Source of the DNA: Chelatococcus sambhunathii
GTDB taxonomy: Bacteria > Pseudomonadota > Alphaproteobacteria > Rhizobiales > Beijerinckiaceae
Direction of reading: 5' to 3'
NCBI RefSeq assembly: GCF_001418005.1
Contig: NZ_LIOL01000003.1
Span: forward strand, 310,001 to 374,000
DNA length: 64,000 bases
This document shows, piece after piece, positions 25,810-36,112 of the stretch. A program made the translations under genes and the position numbers. Numbering within the stretch: the first letter of the stretch is position 1; each line of letters starts with the position of its first letter. Under the pieces are notes generated by a model. It saw nothing but the letters and a program-made list of their open reading frames with translations, searched no databases and was not told the origin of the DNA.

Positions 25810-27203
25810 GACCGGTCTCCTTGCGGCAGGTGCGGCGGCGGCGCGGGCGGCGCCATCAGCGGCCGGCTGTCGACGACCCCGCCGGGGTAGAGGGCGGGAA
25901 ACTGCGATTGCGCCCAGCGGATCACCTGCACCGCCGGGCTGTTGAGCAGCACCTTGGCCTGCGGCGCCGTCCACAGCACCCGATCGACGATGCCGTTGGG
26001 CCGGTAGGCGATGTCGGCGATGCCGTCGCCGTCGAGGTCGAAGGCGGGGTTGTCGCTCCAGTAGTTGCCGCGCCCGTCCTTCGACCAGTCGAGGAAGCGG
26101 GTGCCGACATATTTCACCTGCGTGCGGTTTCTGATGAAGGCGTTGCCCGTCATGGCATTGCCCTCGGACCCGGCGGTGAAGTGGATGCCGGTCTCGCAGC
26201 CCTCGAAGCGGTTGCCCTCGAAGCGGTTGTTGTTGGCGTTGTAGATGAAGACACATTTCTCCGGGCCGGTGCGTGCGGCGCCGTCGGCCTCGCGCGCCTC
26301 CGCCCCGCCGACCGGCAGGCCGTGCTCGCCGGCATCGGCCGAAAGACCCGCGTCGCGCCAGCGCGTCGCCGGCAGCATGCGCCCGCGCACGACATTGCCC
26401 GCGATCACCGAGCCGTTGGCGTAGTTGAAGAGGAGGCCGTGGTCGCGGTCTCCGTCGGAGAGATTGTCGCGCACGGTAAGCCGGTTGGAGAACATGATGG
26501 CGAAGCCGATGGCGTTGCCGCGCGAGATGTTGCCGGAGACCTCGCTGTTGTTGGTGTACATGTAGTGGACGCCGAAGCGCAGGTTGTGGAAGCGGTTGCC
26601 GCGGAAGACGTTGTCGCGGCTCGACATCACCATGATGCCGTCGCGGCCGAAGCTGATGTCGTTGCCGATGATCCTCGCCCCCGGCGCATTCCACACCGAG
26701 ACGCCGTTGCCCGCCTCGCTCGAGCGGCCGCTCGTCTGGCCGACGATGACGTTGTCGCGCACGAGGGCCCCGGCGGCGCCGTGCACGTAGACGCCAAAGA
26801 GGTTGTTTTCGATGCGGTTGTGCTCGACGAGTGCGCCTCCGGCCGCGGTGCGGGTGAGGAGAATGCCGGAATCGAGCGTCTCCAGGCTGCGCCCCGAGCC
26901 GCGCACGGTGAGCCTGCGCACCGTTACGCCCGGCACGGTCACGGTGATGACGCTGCCCTCGCCGCTGCCCGCGACGGTCGCCGCATCCTGCCCGTCGAGC
27001 GTCACCGCCCGGCCGATGGTGACGGGCCCGCGATGGACGCCCGGCTGAAGGCGCAGGATGTCGCCGGGCTCAGCCCGGTCGAGCGCCGCCTGCAGCGCCT
27101 CGCCAGGGGAGACGACGATCTCCCCCGCCGCGGCGGCTGAGGACAGGCCGGCGGCAAGGGCCGCCGCCGGCAGGCTGCGCAGGATGGTCGCGAGCGCACA
27201 CAT
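25806..27203 (-). CDS. nosD: NosD periplasmic beta-helix protein
   Basis: 465-residue exported protein with a signal peptide (to about residue 26, SSAAAAG). A right-handed parallel beta-helix (about 55-400) is built from repeats such as NRIENNLFGVYV, NDISFGRDGIMV, NRFHNLRFGVHY and NISRGNAIGFAI, the carbohydrate-binding/NosD repeat type. NosD is the periplasmic part of NosDFY and docks NosL and NosZ for copper delivery. The gene begins 156 bp after nosZ, across a long inverted repeat. A C-terminal proline-rich tail follows the helix. Confidence 0.93.
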   Translation of the reverse strand: MCALATILRSLPAAALAAGLSSAAAAGEIVVSPGEALQAALDRAEPGDILRLQPGVHRGPVTIGRAVTLDGQDAATVAGSGEGSVITVTVPGVTVRRLTVRGSGRSLETLDSGILLTRTAAGGALVEHNRIENNLFGVYVHGAAGALVRDNVIVGQTSGRSSEAGNGVSVWNAPGARIIGNDISFGRDGIMVMSSRDNVFRGNRFHNLRFGVHYMYTNNSEVSGNISRGNAIGFAIMFSNRLTVRDNLSDGDRDHGLLFNYANGSVIAGNVVRGRMLPATRWRDAGLSADAGEHGLPVGGAEAREADGAARTGPEKCVFIYNANNNRFEGNRFEGCETGIHFTAGSEGNAMTGNAFIRNRTQVKYVGTRFLDWSKDGRGNYWSDNPAFDLDGDGIADIAYRPNGIVDRVLWTAPQAKVLLNSPAVQVIRWAQSQFPALYPGGVVDSRPLMAPPAPPPHLPQGDRS

Positions 27204-27241
27204 CGCTCAAGGTCCTTCTGGAACGGGGCGTGATGGCCTTG

Positions 27242-27332
27242 CCCCCCTCTCCCCGACGGAACGCGGGATTCCGGGTTCCGCCGTTGTCTGGGCAGGTCGG
27301 GCAAGCCCGGCCAGCCCGCGGGGAGAGGGGGG
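27242..27332 (-). terminator. Long inverted repeat between nosZ and nosD
   Basis: CCCCCCTCTCCCC (27242-27254) and GGGGAGAGGGGGG (27320-27332) are perfect complements, 13 bp, separated by 65 nt. That loop itself contains an inner inverted repeat (CGGAAC with GTTCCG). In the nosZ-nosD transcript it would fold just past the nosZ stop. It probably stabilises nosZ mRNA or reduces read-through into nosDFYLX. No T run follows on the transcribed strand, so complete termination is unlikely. Confidence 0.55.
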
Positions 27333-27359
27333 ATGAGGCCCCCCGGCCTCGTCTTCGGC

Positions 27360-29321
27360 TCAGGCGTTGCGCGGCTCCACGAACATCCGGCCCTTCATCT
27401 CCATGTGCATGGCGTGGCAGAACCAGCTGCAGTAGTACCAGTACACACCGGGCCGGTCGGCCGTGAAGGTGACGGAGGCCGTGGCGTGCGGCCCGACTTC
27501 CATGTTGATGCCGTAGTTGACGATGCAGAAGCCGTGCGTCAGGTCCTCGATCTCGTCGAGGTTGGTGACGAAGACTGTGACCTCGTCGCCCTGCTGCACC
27601 TGGAAGGTCTCGAGGCTGAAGGTCGGCGCCACCGACGTCATGTAGACGCGCACCTTGTTGCCGTCGCGCACGATCTTGGTGTCTTCCATGAGGTTGACGC
27701 CATCGGCCGCGGCCTGCTTCACCGCATCGGCGAAGAGCGGGTCGTCCCGCTGCCACACGTGCACCGGATTGACCTTGGAGCGGTGCACGATGGTCGCGTC
27801 ATGCGGCTCCGCGAAACTCGGGCCGTCGTGGACGATGACCATGCGATCGCCGGAGATGTCGATCAGCTGGTCGTTCTCCGGCTTCAGCGGGCCGACGTTG
27901 AGGTAGCGGTCCTTCGAGAACTTGTTCAGCGATATCAGCCATTTGCCATCCGCCTCCTTGGTCTGGCCCATGGAGGTGTGGTTGTGGCCGGGCTGGTAGT
28001 GGACGTCGAGCTTCTGGATGATGGGGTTGACCTTCTCACCCTTGTAGGCGCGCTTGGCGGCGTCGATGTTCCACTTGCAGACCTGGCTGTCGATGAACAG
28101 CGTCGTATAGGCGTTGCCCTTGCCGTCATAGGCCGTGTGCAGCGGTCCGAGGCCGAGCTCCGGCTCGGCGACGACCGTGTCGCGCGGCTTGATCTTGTCG
28201 TCGAACAGGTCGTCGAACCGGCGCACGTCGAAGACCGTGACGGTTGGCGAGAGCTTGCCATTGGCGACGACGTGGATGCCGTCGGGTGCCGTGTTGATGC
28301 CGTGCGGACTGTTGGAGACCGGGATGTAGCGCGTGTAGGGCGAGCCCTTGCGGCCGTCGATGACCGGCACGCCGCCCATTTCCTTGAAGTCGCCCTTCTT
28401 CACCGCCTCTTCGATGCGCTTGAGGTTGAAGACGACGATCCAGTCCTGCTCGTTCGCCATCATCTCGGGCAGGGTCACGCCCTCTTCCGAGTTGTAGCAG
28501 GTGGCGAAGGCATACTTGCCCTGGTAGTCGGCATCGACGTTGTCGAGGTTGCCGTCGACCATCACCTGCCAGGCAACCTTCATCGTGTCGCCGTCGATGG
28601 CCGAGAAGATGGCATGGTACTGCTTGTGGTCGTCGAGCACGTCGCCGGTGTTGGGGATCGGCGCGCGGTCCTCGCCGTTGGCGAAGACATAGCCGGTGCG
28701 CGGGTACTTCTGCACGCGAAGGCCGTGCACCGTGTGCTGGTTGGGCAACTGGATGATCTTGTCGCACTTCATCACGTCGCAGCGGATGCGCGCGACGCGC
28801 GTGTTGGCCTTGTCGTTGACGAAGATGTAGCGCCCGTCGTAGCTGCCGTCGGTGAACGACATGTGGGGATGGTGCAGGTCGCCGTTGAGATAGGTCTTGA
28901 GGCCCTGCTTGGCGAGGAACTCCCGCGTCTCGGGCAGGAGGCCCTCGGTCAGCACCTTGAGGCTCTCGTTGGTCTGGCCCCAGCCGGTGGCGCTGCAGCG
29001 GTTGAACACCGGCACGCGCATCAGTTCGCGCATGGAGGGCAGGCCGACGATGCGCAGTTCGCCCGTCTGGCCGCTCGAGAAGAAGACGTAATATTCGTCA
29101 AGCTCGCCGGGATGCACCTCCGCCTTCTGGCCGGCGCGCGCGGCGGGCCGCGTCTGGGCCTCGGCGGGGTTCGCGAGCGGGCCTGCGAGCGTCGTCAGCG
29201 CAGCCGTGCCGCCGGCACCGGCGACACCCGCCACCGCCGCGACGGAGGCGGTCGATCCGAGTAGCTGTCGCCGGCTGACGCCGGCCTTCGTCTCTACCGA
29301 CTTCGTGTCTTCCTGTGCCAT
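27360..29321 (-). CDS. nosZ: Nitrous oxide reductase NosZ (clade I, Tat-exported)
   Basis: 653-residue periplasmic enzyme reducing N2O to N2. A twin-arginine signal (S16-R-R-Q-L-L-G22) marks it as the typical clade I enzyme. A seven-bladed propeller binds the CuZ cluster through histidines such as those in HHPHMSF and GHNHTSMG. The C-terminal cupredoxin domain binds CuA through C631, C635, H639 and M642 in [12 protein letters not shown]. The ATG at 29321 is chosen because AAGGAGG lies 5 nt upstream; another ATG at 29342 overlaps the nosR stop. The gene follows nosR directly, and accessory genes nosDFYLX lie downstream. Confidence 0.97.
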   Translation of the reverse strand: MAQEDTKSVETKAGVSRRQLLGSTASVAAVAGVAGAGGTAALTTLAGPLANPAEAQTRPAARAGQKAEVHPGELDEYYVFFSSGQTGELRIVGLPSMRELMRVPVFNRCSATGWGQTNESLKVLTEGLLPETREFLAKQGLKTYLNGDLHHPHMSFTDGSYDGRYIFVNDKANTRVARIRCDVMKCDKIIQLPNQHTVHGLRVQKYPRTGYVFANGEDRAPIPNTGDVLDDHKQYHAIFSAIDGDTMKVAWQVMVDGNLDNVDADYQGKYAFATCYNSEEGVTLPEMMANEQDWIVVFNLKRIEEAVKKGDFKEMGGVPVIDGRKGSPYTRYIPVSNSPHGINTAPDGIHVVANGKLSPTVTVFDVRRFDDLFDDKIKPRDTVVAEPELGLGPLHTAYDGKGNAYTTLFIDSQVCKWNIDAAKRAYKGEKVNPIIQKLDVHYQPGHNHTSMGQTKEADGKWLISLNKFSKDRYLNVGPLKPENDQLIDISGDRMVIVHDGPSFAEPHDATIVHRSKVNPVHVWQRDDPLFADAVKQAAADGVNLMEDTKIVRDGNKVRVYMTSVAPTFSLETFQVQQGDEVTVFVTNLDEIEDLTHGFCIVNYGINMEVGPHATASVTFTADRPGVYWYYCSWFCHAMHMEMKGRMFVEPRNA

Positions 29322-29338
29322 CCGAGCCTCCTTTTCGC

Positions 29339-31609
29339 TCATGAGGGGGCACCCGCCGTCTCGGCGGGCCGGGCCGCATCAGCCACGGCCTTGCCGTTGC
29401 GCGTGATGATGGGCTTGTTGGGGGCTTTTCCCGCGGGGCGGGGAGCGTTCTGAGCCAGCCAGCGCTCGCGCTTGACGCGCACCTGGATCATGTGCGGGCA
29501 GCGCTGGTCGTCGTGGTAGAGTTCCTGGCAGTGCATGCAGTAGATGCACTCGTTGACGTTGATGTGCCCTTCGGGGTGGATCGCCTCGACCGGGCATTCC
29601 TTGGCGCAGCGGTGGCAGGGCGAGCCGCACTCCGGCCAGCGCTTCAGCCATTCGAACATGCGGATGCGGCCGGGAATGGCGAGCGCGGCGCCGAGCGGGC
29701 ACAGGTAGCGGCAGAAGAAGCGCTCGATGAACAGGCCGATGGACAGGAGCGTCAGCGCATAGATGACGAAGGGCCATTCGCGCGCGAACTTGAGGATGAT
29801 TGCGGTCTTGAACGGCTCGACCTCGGCCCATTGCTCGGCGAGCCCGACCGAGTGCAGCGACAGACCGAAGAGCACGAGGAAAATGATGTATTTCAGCGGC
29901 CACAGCCGCTCATGCAGGCCCCAGGGCAGCGTCAGCTGCGGCACCTTGAGGAAGCGCGCGAGGTTGTTGGTCAGTTCCTGCAGGGCGCCGAAGGGGCACA
30001 GCCAGCCGCAGAACGGGCCCCGCCCCCAGAAGAGCAGCGCCGCTGCCACCGACGACCACAGGATGAAGACGAGCGGCGCGGCGAGGAAATATTCCCAACT
30101 GAAGCCCGTGATCAGCGCATTGGTGAAGGTGATGACATTGACCACCGACAGCTGGGCATTCATCCACCAGCCGAGCCAGAAGAGCGTGAAGGCGAGATAG
30201 CCGCGCCGCACCCAGGTGAAGAGCCGCGGCCGCGACACGAGCCAGTCCTGGAAGAAGAAGATCAGCGTCAGGACCGCGATGGCGACGGCGGCGATCGAGA
30301 TGTTGACGGTGTTGTCGCGCCAGATGCGCTCCCACAGCGGCATGGCGAGTACGTCGTCCATGCTGGCCGACGGGCGTGCTTCAGCCAGTGCCGGCGCCGG
30401 GGTGGGCGCGGCGGGCGTCTCGGCGACGAGATAGCGCTCGGGCAGCCGATAGGCGAGGTCATAGGTGAGGAAGGCCTTGTCGCGGGCCCCGACCGGGCGC
30501 TGCACGAGGAGTTGCAGGTCCCATTCCCGCGCCGGATCGAAGGGGAAGTGCTCGGGCACCACGAAGAGCGCGATCTCGGGCAGGTCCGGCGCTCCGTCGG
30601 CCGCGAGGTTGCCGAGCCGAGTGTGGTTGCGGTCGCGGAAGCGCGTCGTGCTGCCGTCCTGCACCAGCTCGATGCGGTCGAAGATACCGCCGCGGACGTA
30701 GCCGGAGCCCTTGAAGGAATAGGCGCCTTCGCCCGCGACGAGGAGGGCGTGCTGCCCGGGCGCGAGCCGCTTCGTCAGGCGCTCGTAGCCTTCATCGCCG
30801 AGGAGGCTGCGGCCGATCGTCGGCACCGAGACGGGCGCGGCATAGAGGTCGATGAAGAGGTCTTCGTTCTCCCCTTCCGCTTGGGCCGCCGCTTCCGCCT
30901 GGCCGGCCCTGGCGAAGGCCTCGTTCACCTCGCCGACGGACAGGTTAAGGCGCCGCACGGAGCCGTCGCCGACGAGGTCCTCCCAGCTACGGATCTCGCT
31001 CACGGACATGTCGATGGCGCGCGCCACCGGCGCTGCGACCGGCGCGGCATCGGTGCCTCCGCCGAGGCGGCCGCTGCGCACGAGGCTCACGGCCGAGCGC
31101 ACGACGCTGTCGCCCATGACGAGGACCGTGACGGTGGCGCCGCTGACAATGTCGACCTGCGGCGGGCGCTCGGCGCCGTGCGCCACGGCGGCCGTGTCCT
31201 TGCCGATGAGGCTGTTGACGGCGGCAACGATGCGTTCTTCCGGGATGCCGATGAGAACGATCGGCTCCTTGTGGTCGACGAGCCTGATCGACCGCACGAC
31301 GCCGCTCGCCTCGATGCCCACGAGCATCTTGATGGGCTTGCCGGAATAGCCGACGGCATTGGCGAAGTCGGAATTGAGATAGACGAAGCCGAGCCGCTCC
31401 TCGCCGCGCATCACCGGCGCGATCGGCGGCTCCCCCTGGGGCGGGCCGAAGCGCTCCGCCTGTGGAAAAATGTCCTGCGGGGCGACCTTGCCGAGGTAGC
31501 GGTCAAGCTCGCCCGCTGCCGCCGGCTGCCCCGCCGCGGCGAGAAGGAGGCACGCCGCAACGAGAAGCGGCACGGCCAGGAAGGCGAAGGGGGTGCGGCG
31601 GTTCATCAT
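29339..31609 (-). CDS. nosR: NosR membrane flavo-iron-sulfur protein for N2O reduction
   Basis: 756-residue electron-transfer protein. After a signal/anchor (about 5-32), a periplasmic FMN-binding domain (about 60-180) carries the flavinylation motif S-G-A-T ([10 protein letters not shown]). Several membrane helices lie between about 420 and 640, with two CP motifs ([13 protein letters not shown] and [11 protein letters not shown]). A C-terminal ferredoxin-like part has [13 protein letters not shown] and CIYCMHCQ. NosR passes electrons from the quinol pool toward NosZ and is needed for nos expression or activity. Two adjacent ATGs (31609, 31606) are possible. An FNR-type box lies 78 bp upstream. 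Confidence 0.95.
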   Translation of the reverse strand: MMNRRTPFAFLAVPLLVAACLLLAAAGQPAAAGELDRYLGKVAPQDIFPQAERFGPPQGEPPIAPVMRGEERLGFVYLNSDFANAVGYSGKPIKMLVGIEASGVVRSIRLVDHKEPIVLIGIPEERIVAAVNSLIGKDTAAVAHGAERPPQVDIVSGATVTVLVMGDSVVRSAVSLVRSGRLGGGTDAAPVAAPVARAIDMSVSEIRSWEDLVGDGSVRRLNLSVGEVNEAFARAGQAEAAAQAEGENEDLFIDLYAAPVSVPTIGRSLLGDEGYERLTKRLAPGQHALLVAGEGAYSFKGSGYVRGGIFDRIELVQDGSTTRFRDRNHTRLGNLAADGAPDLPEIALFVVPEHFPFDPAREWDLQLLVQRPVGARDKAFLTYDLAYRLPERYLVAETPAAPTPAPALAEARPSASMDDVLAMPLWERIWRDNTVNISIAAVAIAVLTLIFFFQDWLVSRPRLFTWVRRGYLAFTLFWLGWWMNAQLSVVNVITFTNALITGFSWEYFLAAPLVFILWSSVAAALLFWGRGPFCGWLCPFGALQELTNNLARFLKVPQLTLPWGLHERLWPLKYIIFLVLFGLSLHSVGLAEQWAEVEPFKTAIILKFAREWPFVIYALTLLSIGLFIERFFCRYLCPLGAALAIPGRIRMFEWLKRWPECGSPCHRCAKECPVEAIHPEGHINVNECIYCMHCQELYHDDQRCPHMIQVRVKRERWLAQNAPRPAGKAPNKPIITRNGKAVADAARPAETAGAPS

Positions 31610-31922
31610 GTCTCGTCAGGATCGTCGCCTGCCCCCGAGTTGGGCGCGGCGTGCATCCTGTTTGGGCGCATTCGGCCTCCGGCACTTTGAGGCGCATCAA
31701 ATTGGCCGATCGGCATGCCGCGGGCCGTCGCCCGCGTCGTTAGGCGCGTCCGCGTGCGACATCGTCGTCCATGGCCGGAGCCGGGGGCGATGATCCTGGT
31801 GCTGCCGCAGCCCGACAGCGAACTTTATGAAGGTGGAAAACGCGATGAAGCGGTGGTGAGGGAGGGCGTCGCTGTTCCCGGCTCGCCCTTGTTCGGAAGC
31901 GTCCTCTTCCCGGCGCGCCGTA
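31610..31922 (-). other. Intergenic region upstream of nosR
   Basis: This 313-bp gap lies between the efflux gene end (31923) and nosR (31609), both on the minus strand. It contains the FNR/NnrR-type box at 31687-31700. The rest is GC-rich, and the short frames in it show no domain and overlap the regulatory site. It should hold the nos operon promoter. Confidence 0.6.
31687..31700 (-). promoter_or_regulatory. FNR/NnrR-type box upstream of nosR
   Basis: TTGA-GGCGCA-TCAA is a perfect pair of half-sites in the TTGA-N6-TCAA arrangement bound by Crp/FNR-family regulators (FNR, FixK, Nnr, Dnr). These activate denitrification genes at low oxygen or with nitric oxide. It is centred about 84 bp upstream of the nosR start codon. 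A -41.5 activator position would put transcription start near 31652. The regulator gene itself is not in the window. Confidence 0.72.
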
Positions 31923-33128
31923 TCAGGCGGCCCCGCCGCGCCGCAGGTTGGGCAGGAAGATGGTGAGGAGCCCGAGCAGCGGCAGGAAGGAGCACAGCCA
32001 GTAGACATAGGCGATGCCCTTGGCGTCGGCGACGACCCCGAGCAGCGCCGCCGCGATGCCGGCCGTGCCGAAGGCGAGACCGAAGAAGATACCCGCAACC
32101 ATGCCGACGCGGCCGGGGACGAGTTCCTGCGCGAGGACGACGATGGCCGGGAAGGCGGAGGCCATCACGAGGCCGATGACGGCAGAAAGCACGATCGTCC
32201 ACTCGAGGCTGGCGTAGGGCAGGGCGAGCGTGAACGGCACGGCGCCGAGGATGGACACCCAGATCACTGCCTTGGCACCGATGCGGTCGCCGATCGGGCC
32301 GCCGAGGATCGTGCCAGCCGCCGCCGATCCGAGGAAGACGAACAGCATCACCTGCGACAGCTGCACGGACACGCCGAACCGGTCGAGCACGTAAAAGGTG
32401 TAGAAGCTGGAGATGCTCGCCATGTACACGTTCTTCGAGAAGGTGAGGATGGCGAGCACCACGAGGGCGACGACGATCTTGTACCGGGCGATCGAGACCG
32501 TGCGCGTCGCCTTCGGGCGTTGCGTCACCCGCGCCTGGTAGCGCGCGTACCAGGCGCCGACCTGCCACAGGATGGCCATGCCGATGAAGGCGATGAGGGA
32601 GAACCAGGCGACGCTCGCCTGGCCGCGGGGCACGACGATGAAGGCGGCGAGCAGAGGCCCGAGCGCCGAGCCGAAATTGCCGCCGACCTGAAACAGCGAC
32701 TGGGCGAGGCCGTAGCGTCCGCCGGAGGCGAGACGCGCGACGCGCGAGGCCTCGGGATGGAAGATCGCCGAGCCGATGCCGATGAGCGCCGCCCCGGCGA
32801 CGAGGAGGAGGTAGTCGCTGGCGAAGGCGAGAACCATCAGGCCCACGAAGGTCGAGCCCATGCCGACGGGCAGCGAATAGGGCATGGGCCGCTTGTCCGC
32901 GTAGAGGCCGATCATCGGCTGCAGCAGCGACGCCGTACCCTGGAAGGTCATGGTCAGGAGCCCGATCTGCCAGAAGTCGAGCCCGTAGTCGCGCTTCAGC
33001 ATCGGATAGATCGCCGCCAGCAGCGACTGCATGACATCGTTGATGAGATGGCACAGGCTCACCGCCGCGATCACGAGGAAGGCCGTGTTCTCGGCATGGG
33101 ATCTGGCGGTGACGGGCGTGTCGGTCAC
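31923..33128 (-). CDS. fsr: MFS efflux transporter, fosmidomycin-resistance (Fsr) type
   Basis: 401-residue inner-membrane carrier with about 12 helices. The Fsr signature regions are CHLINDVMQSLLAAIYPMLK in helix 1, DFWQIGLLTMTFQGTASLLQP, GIGSAIFHPEASRVARLASG and GRYGLAQSLFQVGGNFGSALGP. Fsr proteins export fosmidomycin and related drugs by proton antiport. The GTG at 33128 is preferred because GGAG lies 8 nt upstream and it gives a normal-length N-terminus. The frame is open further upstream across the operator region, which is not expected to be coding. It is transcribed divergently from an AraC-family regulator. Confidence 0.85.
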   Translation of the reverse strand: MTDTPVTARSHAENTAFLVIAAVSLCHLINDVMQSLLAAIYPMLKRDYGLDFWQIGLLTMTFQGTASLLQPMIGLYADKRPMPYSLPVGMGSTFVGLMVLAFASDYLLLVAGAALIGIGSAIFHPEASRVARLASGGRYGLAQSLFQVGGNFGSALGPLLAAFIVVPRGQASVAWFSLIAFIGMAILWQVGAWYARYQARVTQRPKATRTVSIARYKIVVALVVLAILTFSKNVYMASISSFYTFYVLDRFGVSVQLSQVMLFVFLGSAAAGTILGGPIGDRIGAKAVIWVSILGAVPFTLALPYASLEWTIVLSAVIGLVMASAFPAIVVLAQELVPGRVGMVAGIFFGLAFGTAGIAAALLGVVADAKGIAYVYWLCSFLPLLGLLTIFLPNLRRGGAA

Positions 33129-33184
33129 GGGCTGGGCTCCGATGGCTTGCTGCTTCTTCCATAGGCCGCTTGCGGGCGTACTGC

Positions 33185-33222
33185 TTTCGTGTTTTGGTCC
33201 AAAAGTTTCGTGGTTGGGCCAA
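33185..33222. promoter_or_regulatory. Paired operator-like repeats between fsr and araC-family gene
   Basis: Two direct repeats, TTTCGTG followed by TTGGTCCAA (33185-33202) and TTTCGTG followed by TTGGGCCAA (33206-33222), start 21 bp apart, or two helical turns. Each ends in a TTGG-N-CCAA palindrome. Tandem half-sites at this spacing between divergent genes fit binding by an AraC-type activator to adjacent I1/I2 sites. The repeats are seen directly; the binding protein is inferred to be the neighbouring regulator. Confidence 0.6.
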
Positions 33223-33237
33223 GTCTGAGGGTGGCGC

Positions 33238-34086
33238 ATGAATGGGCGTAGCGTCATGCAGCCCCTGCATGTCGATCGGCAGCGCCGGGAGTGGATCGAC
33301 AGCGCGCAGGCGGCGGTCATCGCCCTGCCGGCGGACTATCCGGACGGCCATCACGTCACGCGCCACCGCCACACGCGCGCGCAGCTGCTCTATGCCCTGT
33401 CCGGCGTCGCCATGGTCCACACGGACAGCGGCCGCTGGATGGTGCCGCCCGGCCATGCCATCTGGCTGCCGGCGGGGATCGATCACGCGGTCGACATGCT
33501 CGGCGACGTCGCGATGCGCTCCGTCTATGTCCGCCCCGCGGCCATTCCCGGCCTGCCGCAGGATTTGCGCGTGGTCGCCGTCACCAGCCTCATGCGCAGC
33601 CTCATCGTCGAGGCGATGGCGCTGGCGCGCGATGTGCCCGCGGCCGGCCGCGACGCGCTGCTGCTCGACCTCATCCTGCACGAGATTCCGCGCCTTCCCG
33701 AGCGGCCGCTGGCGCTGCCCTTTCCGGCCAATCCCCAGCTCGTCGCGCTGTGCCGCCGCTTCCTCGCCGAGCCGTCGGCGCATGTCACCATCGACGCCTG
33801 GGCGAAGGCCGCCGGCATGAGTCGGCGCAGCTTCACCCGCACCTTCCAGCGCGAGACCGGGCTCAGCCTCTCCCTGTGGCGCCAGCAGGCCTGCGTCTTC
33901 GCCGCGCTGCCGCGCCTTGCCGACGGCGAGCCGGTGACCCTTGTGGCGCTCGACCTCGGCTATGAAAGCATCGCGGCCTTCATCACGATGTTCCGACGCA
34001 TGACGGGCGAGGCGCCGCGGGCCTGGCTGAAGCGCGGGCAACGTGCGGTCGCAGCCGGTGAACGGGTTGCGATCACGCAAGCGTGA
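33238..34086 (+). CDS. AraC-family transcriptional regulator
   Basis: 282-residue regulator. The N-terminal cupin-like sensor (about 30-110) has HVTRHRHTRAQLLYALSGV and WMVPPGHAIWLPAGIDH, the arrangement of the AraC_binding/cupin group. Two C-terminal helix-turn-helix motifs (about 180-275) follow, with the first at WAKAAGMSRRSFTRTFQRETGLSLSLW and the second at VALDLGYESIAAFITMFRRMTGEAPRAW. The gene is divergent from the Fsr-type efflux gene and very likely controls it through the paired repeats in the 109-bp gap. A second ATG at 33256 is possible. The inducer is unknown. Confidence 0.88.
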   Translation: MNGRSVMQPLHVDRQRREWIDSAQAAVIALPADYPDGHHVTRHRHTRAQLLYALSGVAMVHTDSGRWMVPPGHAIWLPAGIDHAVDMLGDVAMRSVYVRPAAIPGLPQDLRVVAVTSLMRSLIVEAMALARDVPAAGRDALLLDLILHEIPRLPERPLALPFPANPQLVALCRRFLAEPSAHVTIDAWAKAAGMSRRSFTRTFQRETGLSLSLWRQQACVFAALPRLADGEPVTLVALDLGYESIAAFITMFRRMTGEAPRAWLKRGQRAVAAGERVAITQA

Positions 34087-34125
34087 CCCCACCTGTCGGG
34101 CCTGCACCCTCGCAAGGACCGATCC

Positions 34126-35166
34126 ATGCCCACCATCCATGGCCACGACGCGGCTGTCGCGGAGGCCGAGCCGGACGCCGCGTCCGGCAAGCCGGAAAAA
34201 ACCGTCGAAACGGCACGCGCCGACGCTATCCTGCCGCGCATGCAGCCCATCCTCTCCATCACGAATCTCTCGAAGACCTATGCATCCGGCTTCGAGGCCC
34301 TGAAGGGCATCGATCTCGAGATCCGGCGCGGCGAGATCTTCGCGCTGCTCGGGCCGAACGGCGCCGGCAAGACGACGCTGATCAGCATCGTCTGCGGGCT
34401 CGTGACGCCGAGCACGGGCACCGTGCGCGTCGACGGGCACGACATCATCGCCGACTACCGGGCCGCGCGCTCCATCATCGGCCTCGTGCCGCAGGAACTG
34501 ACGACCGATTCCTTCGAGACCGTCTGGGCTACCGTGAGCTTCAGTCGCGGGCTCTTCGGCAAGCCGGCGAACCCGGCCTATATCGAGAAGGTACTGAAGG
34601 ACCTCTCGCTGTGGGACAAGCGCAACGCCAAGATCATGACGCTGTCGGGCGGCATGAAGCGCCGGGTGCTCATCGCCAAGGCGCTGGCGCACGAGCCGCG
34701 ACTCCTCTTCCTCGACGAGCCGACGGCCGGCGTCGACGTCGAGCTTCGGCGCGACATGTGGAACGTCGTGCGCACGCTGCGCGACACGGGCGTCACCGTC
34801 ATCCTCACCACCCACTACATCGAGGAGGCGGAGGAGATGGCGGACCGCATCGGCGTCATCAACCGCGGCGAGCTGGTGCTCGTCGAGGAGAAGGATGAAC
34901 TGATGCGCAAGCTGGGCCGCAAGGAGTTGACGCTGCATCTGCAGGTGCCGCTCGAGGCGCTACCCCCGGGGCTCGACGGCTATGCGCTCCAGCTGTCGGA
35001 AGACGGGACGGAACTGACCTACGTCTACGATACCCAGGGCGAGCGCACCGGCATCACCACGCTGCTGCAGGACCTGTCGGGCGCAGGAATCCGCTTCCGA
35101 GACCTGCAGACGCGGCAGAGCTCCCTTGAGGAAATCTTCGTCAGCCTCGTGAGGAACGCCCGATGA
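34126..35166 (+). CDS. ABC-2 type transporter ATP-binding protein (YadG-like)
   Basis: 346-residue ATPase close to E. coli YadG: Walker [10 protein letters not shown], the family segment [21 protein letters not shown], signature [19 protein letters not shown] and Walker [18 protein letters not shown]. The ATG at 34126 has AAGGA 7 nt upstream. It adds about 38 residues before the conserved domain, so ATG 34240 (MQPILSI) is the alternative, without a clear ribosome site. The stop overlaps the permease gene by 4 bp. The pair should form an exporter of unknown substrate. Confidence 0.87.
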   Translation: MPTIHGHDAAVAEAEPDAASGKPEKTVETARADAILPRMQPILSITNLSKTYASGFEALKGIDLEIRRGEIFALLGPNGAGKTTLISIVCGLVTPSTGTVRVDGHDIIADYRAARSIIGLVPQELTTDSFETVWATVSFSRGLFGKPANPAYIEKVLKDLSLWDKRNAKIMTLSGGMKRRVLIAKALAHEPRLLFLDEPTAGVDVELRRDMWNVVRTLRDTGVTVILTTHYIEEAEEMADRIGVINRGELVLVEEKDELMRKLGRKELTLHLQVPLEALPPGLDGYALQLSEDGTELTYVYDTQGERTGITTLLQDLSGAGIRFRDLQTRQSSLEEIFVSLVRNAR

Positions 35167-35924
35167 ACCTTCACGCCATCAGCGCCATCTACCGCTTCGA
35201 GATGGCGCGCGCCGGGCGCACGCTGCTGCAGAGCATCGTCTCCCCCGTCATCTCGACCTCGCTCTACTTCGTGGTCTTCGGCGCGGCCATCGGCCCGCGC
35301 ATGGCCGAGATCGACGGCGTGAGCTACGGCGCCTTCCTCGTGCCCGGGCTCATCATGCTGACGCTGCTGACGCACAGCATCTCCAACGCCTCCTTTGGCA
35401 TCTATTTCCCGCGCTTCGTCGGCACCATCTACGAGGTGCTGTCGGCGCCGGTCTCGCCGATGGAGATCGTGGTCAGCTATGTCGGCGCGGCGGCGACGAA
35501 ATCGATCATCCTCGGCCTCATCATCCTGGCGACGGCTGCCCTCTTCGTGCCGCTGCGCGTGGAGCATCCCTTCTGGATGCTCGCCTTCCTCGTGCTGACG
35601 GCGGTGACGTTCAGCCTCCTCGGCTTCGTCATCGGAATATGGGCCGACAATTTCGAGAAGCTGCAGCTCGTGCCGCTGCTCATCGTCACGCCGCTCACCT
35701 TCCTCGGCGGCAGCTTCTATTCCATCGACATGCTGCCGCCCTTCTGGCGCGCCGTGAGCCTGTTCAACCCGGTCGTCTATCTCGTCAGCGGCTTCCGCTG
35801 GAGCTTCTACGGCATCTCCGACGTCAACATCGCGGTGAGCGTCGCGATGACCCTCGCCTTCCTCGTGCTCTGCCTCGCCGTCGTCAGCTGGATCTTCCGG
35901 ACCGGCTACCGCCTCAAGACCTGA
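35163..35924 (+). CDS. ABC-2 type transporter permease (YadH-like)
   Basis: 253-residue inner-membrane protein with about six helices. An N-terminal cytoplasmic elbow ([21 protein letters not shown]) and the ABC-2 core segment [21 protein letters not shown] are followed by helix-rich regions. The conserved [37 protein letters not shown]-type motif of the YadH/NodJ group lies near residues 178-215. It overlaps the ATPase gene by 4 bp. Relatives export drugs, polysaccharides or lipid-linked compounds; the substrate here is not evident. Confidence 0.88.
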   Translation: MNLHAISAIYRFEMARAGRTLLQSIVSPVISTSLYFVVFGAAIGPRMAEIDGVSYGAFLVPGLIMLTLLTHSISNASFGIYFPRFVGTIYEVLSAPVSPMEIVVSYVGAAATKSIILGLIILATAALFVPLRVEHPFWMLAFLVLTAVTFSLLGFVIGIWADNFEKLQLVPLLIVTPLTFLGGSFYSIDMLPPFWRAVSLFNPVVYLVSGFRWSFYGISDVNIAVSVAMTLAFLVLCLAVVSWIFRTGYRLKT

Positions 35925-36112
35925 AGCGCGCTCGCGGCCGCCGCTGCAGGCGGCCGCATCCTCCTCAGCGTTGCTCAAGGCGCAACTCTCCGGCGCGAAA
36001 ACAGTTCTATTCGCAACGCAATTTTGCCGGCATGGTGCCATCTTGCCGGCCTGATCGTGGGCGCGAGCGTTCGAGAATCGACGACGGCCGGCGCCACAGA
36101 GAGGGTCTTCTC

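Noticed and set aside
34126-34240. Treating the N-terminal 38 residues of the YadG-like ATPase as a separate domain
   Set aside because: They are low in complexity with no motif; they are either a non-conserved extension or untranslated leader.
31825-34938. 1037-codon minus-strand frame spanning efflux, AraC and ABC genes
   Set aside because: It crosses well-supported genes in other frames and an operator region, and has no recognisable domain.
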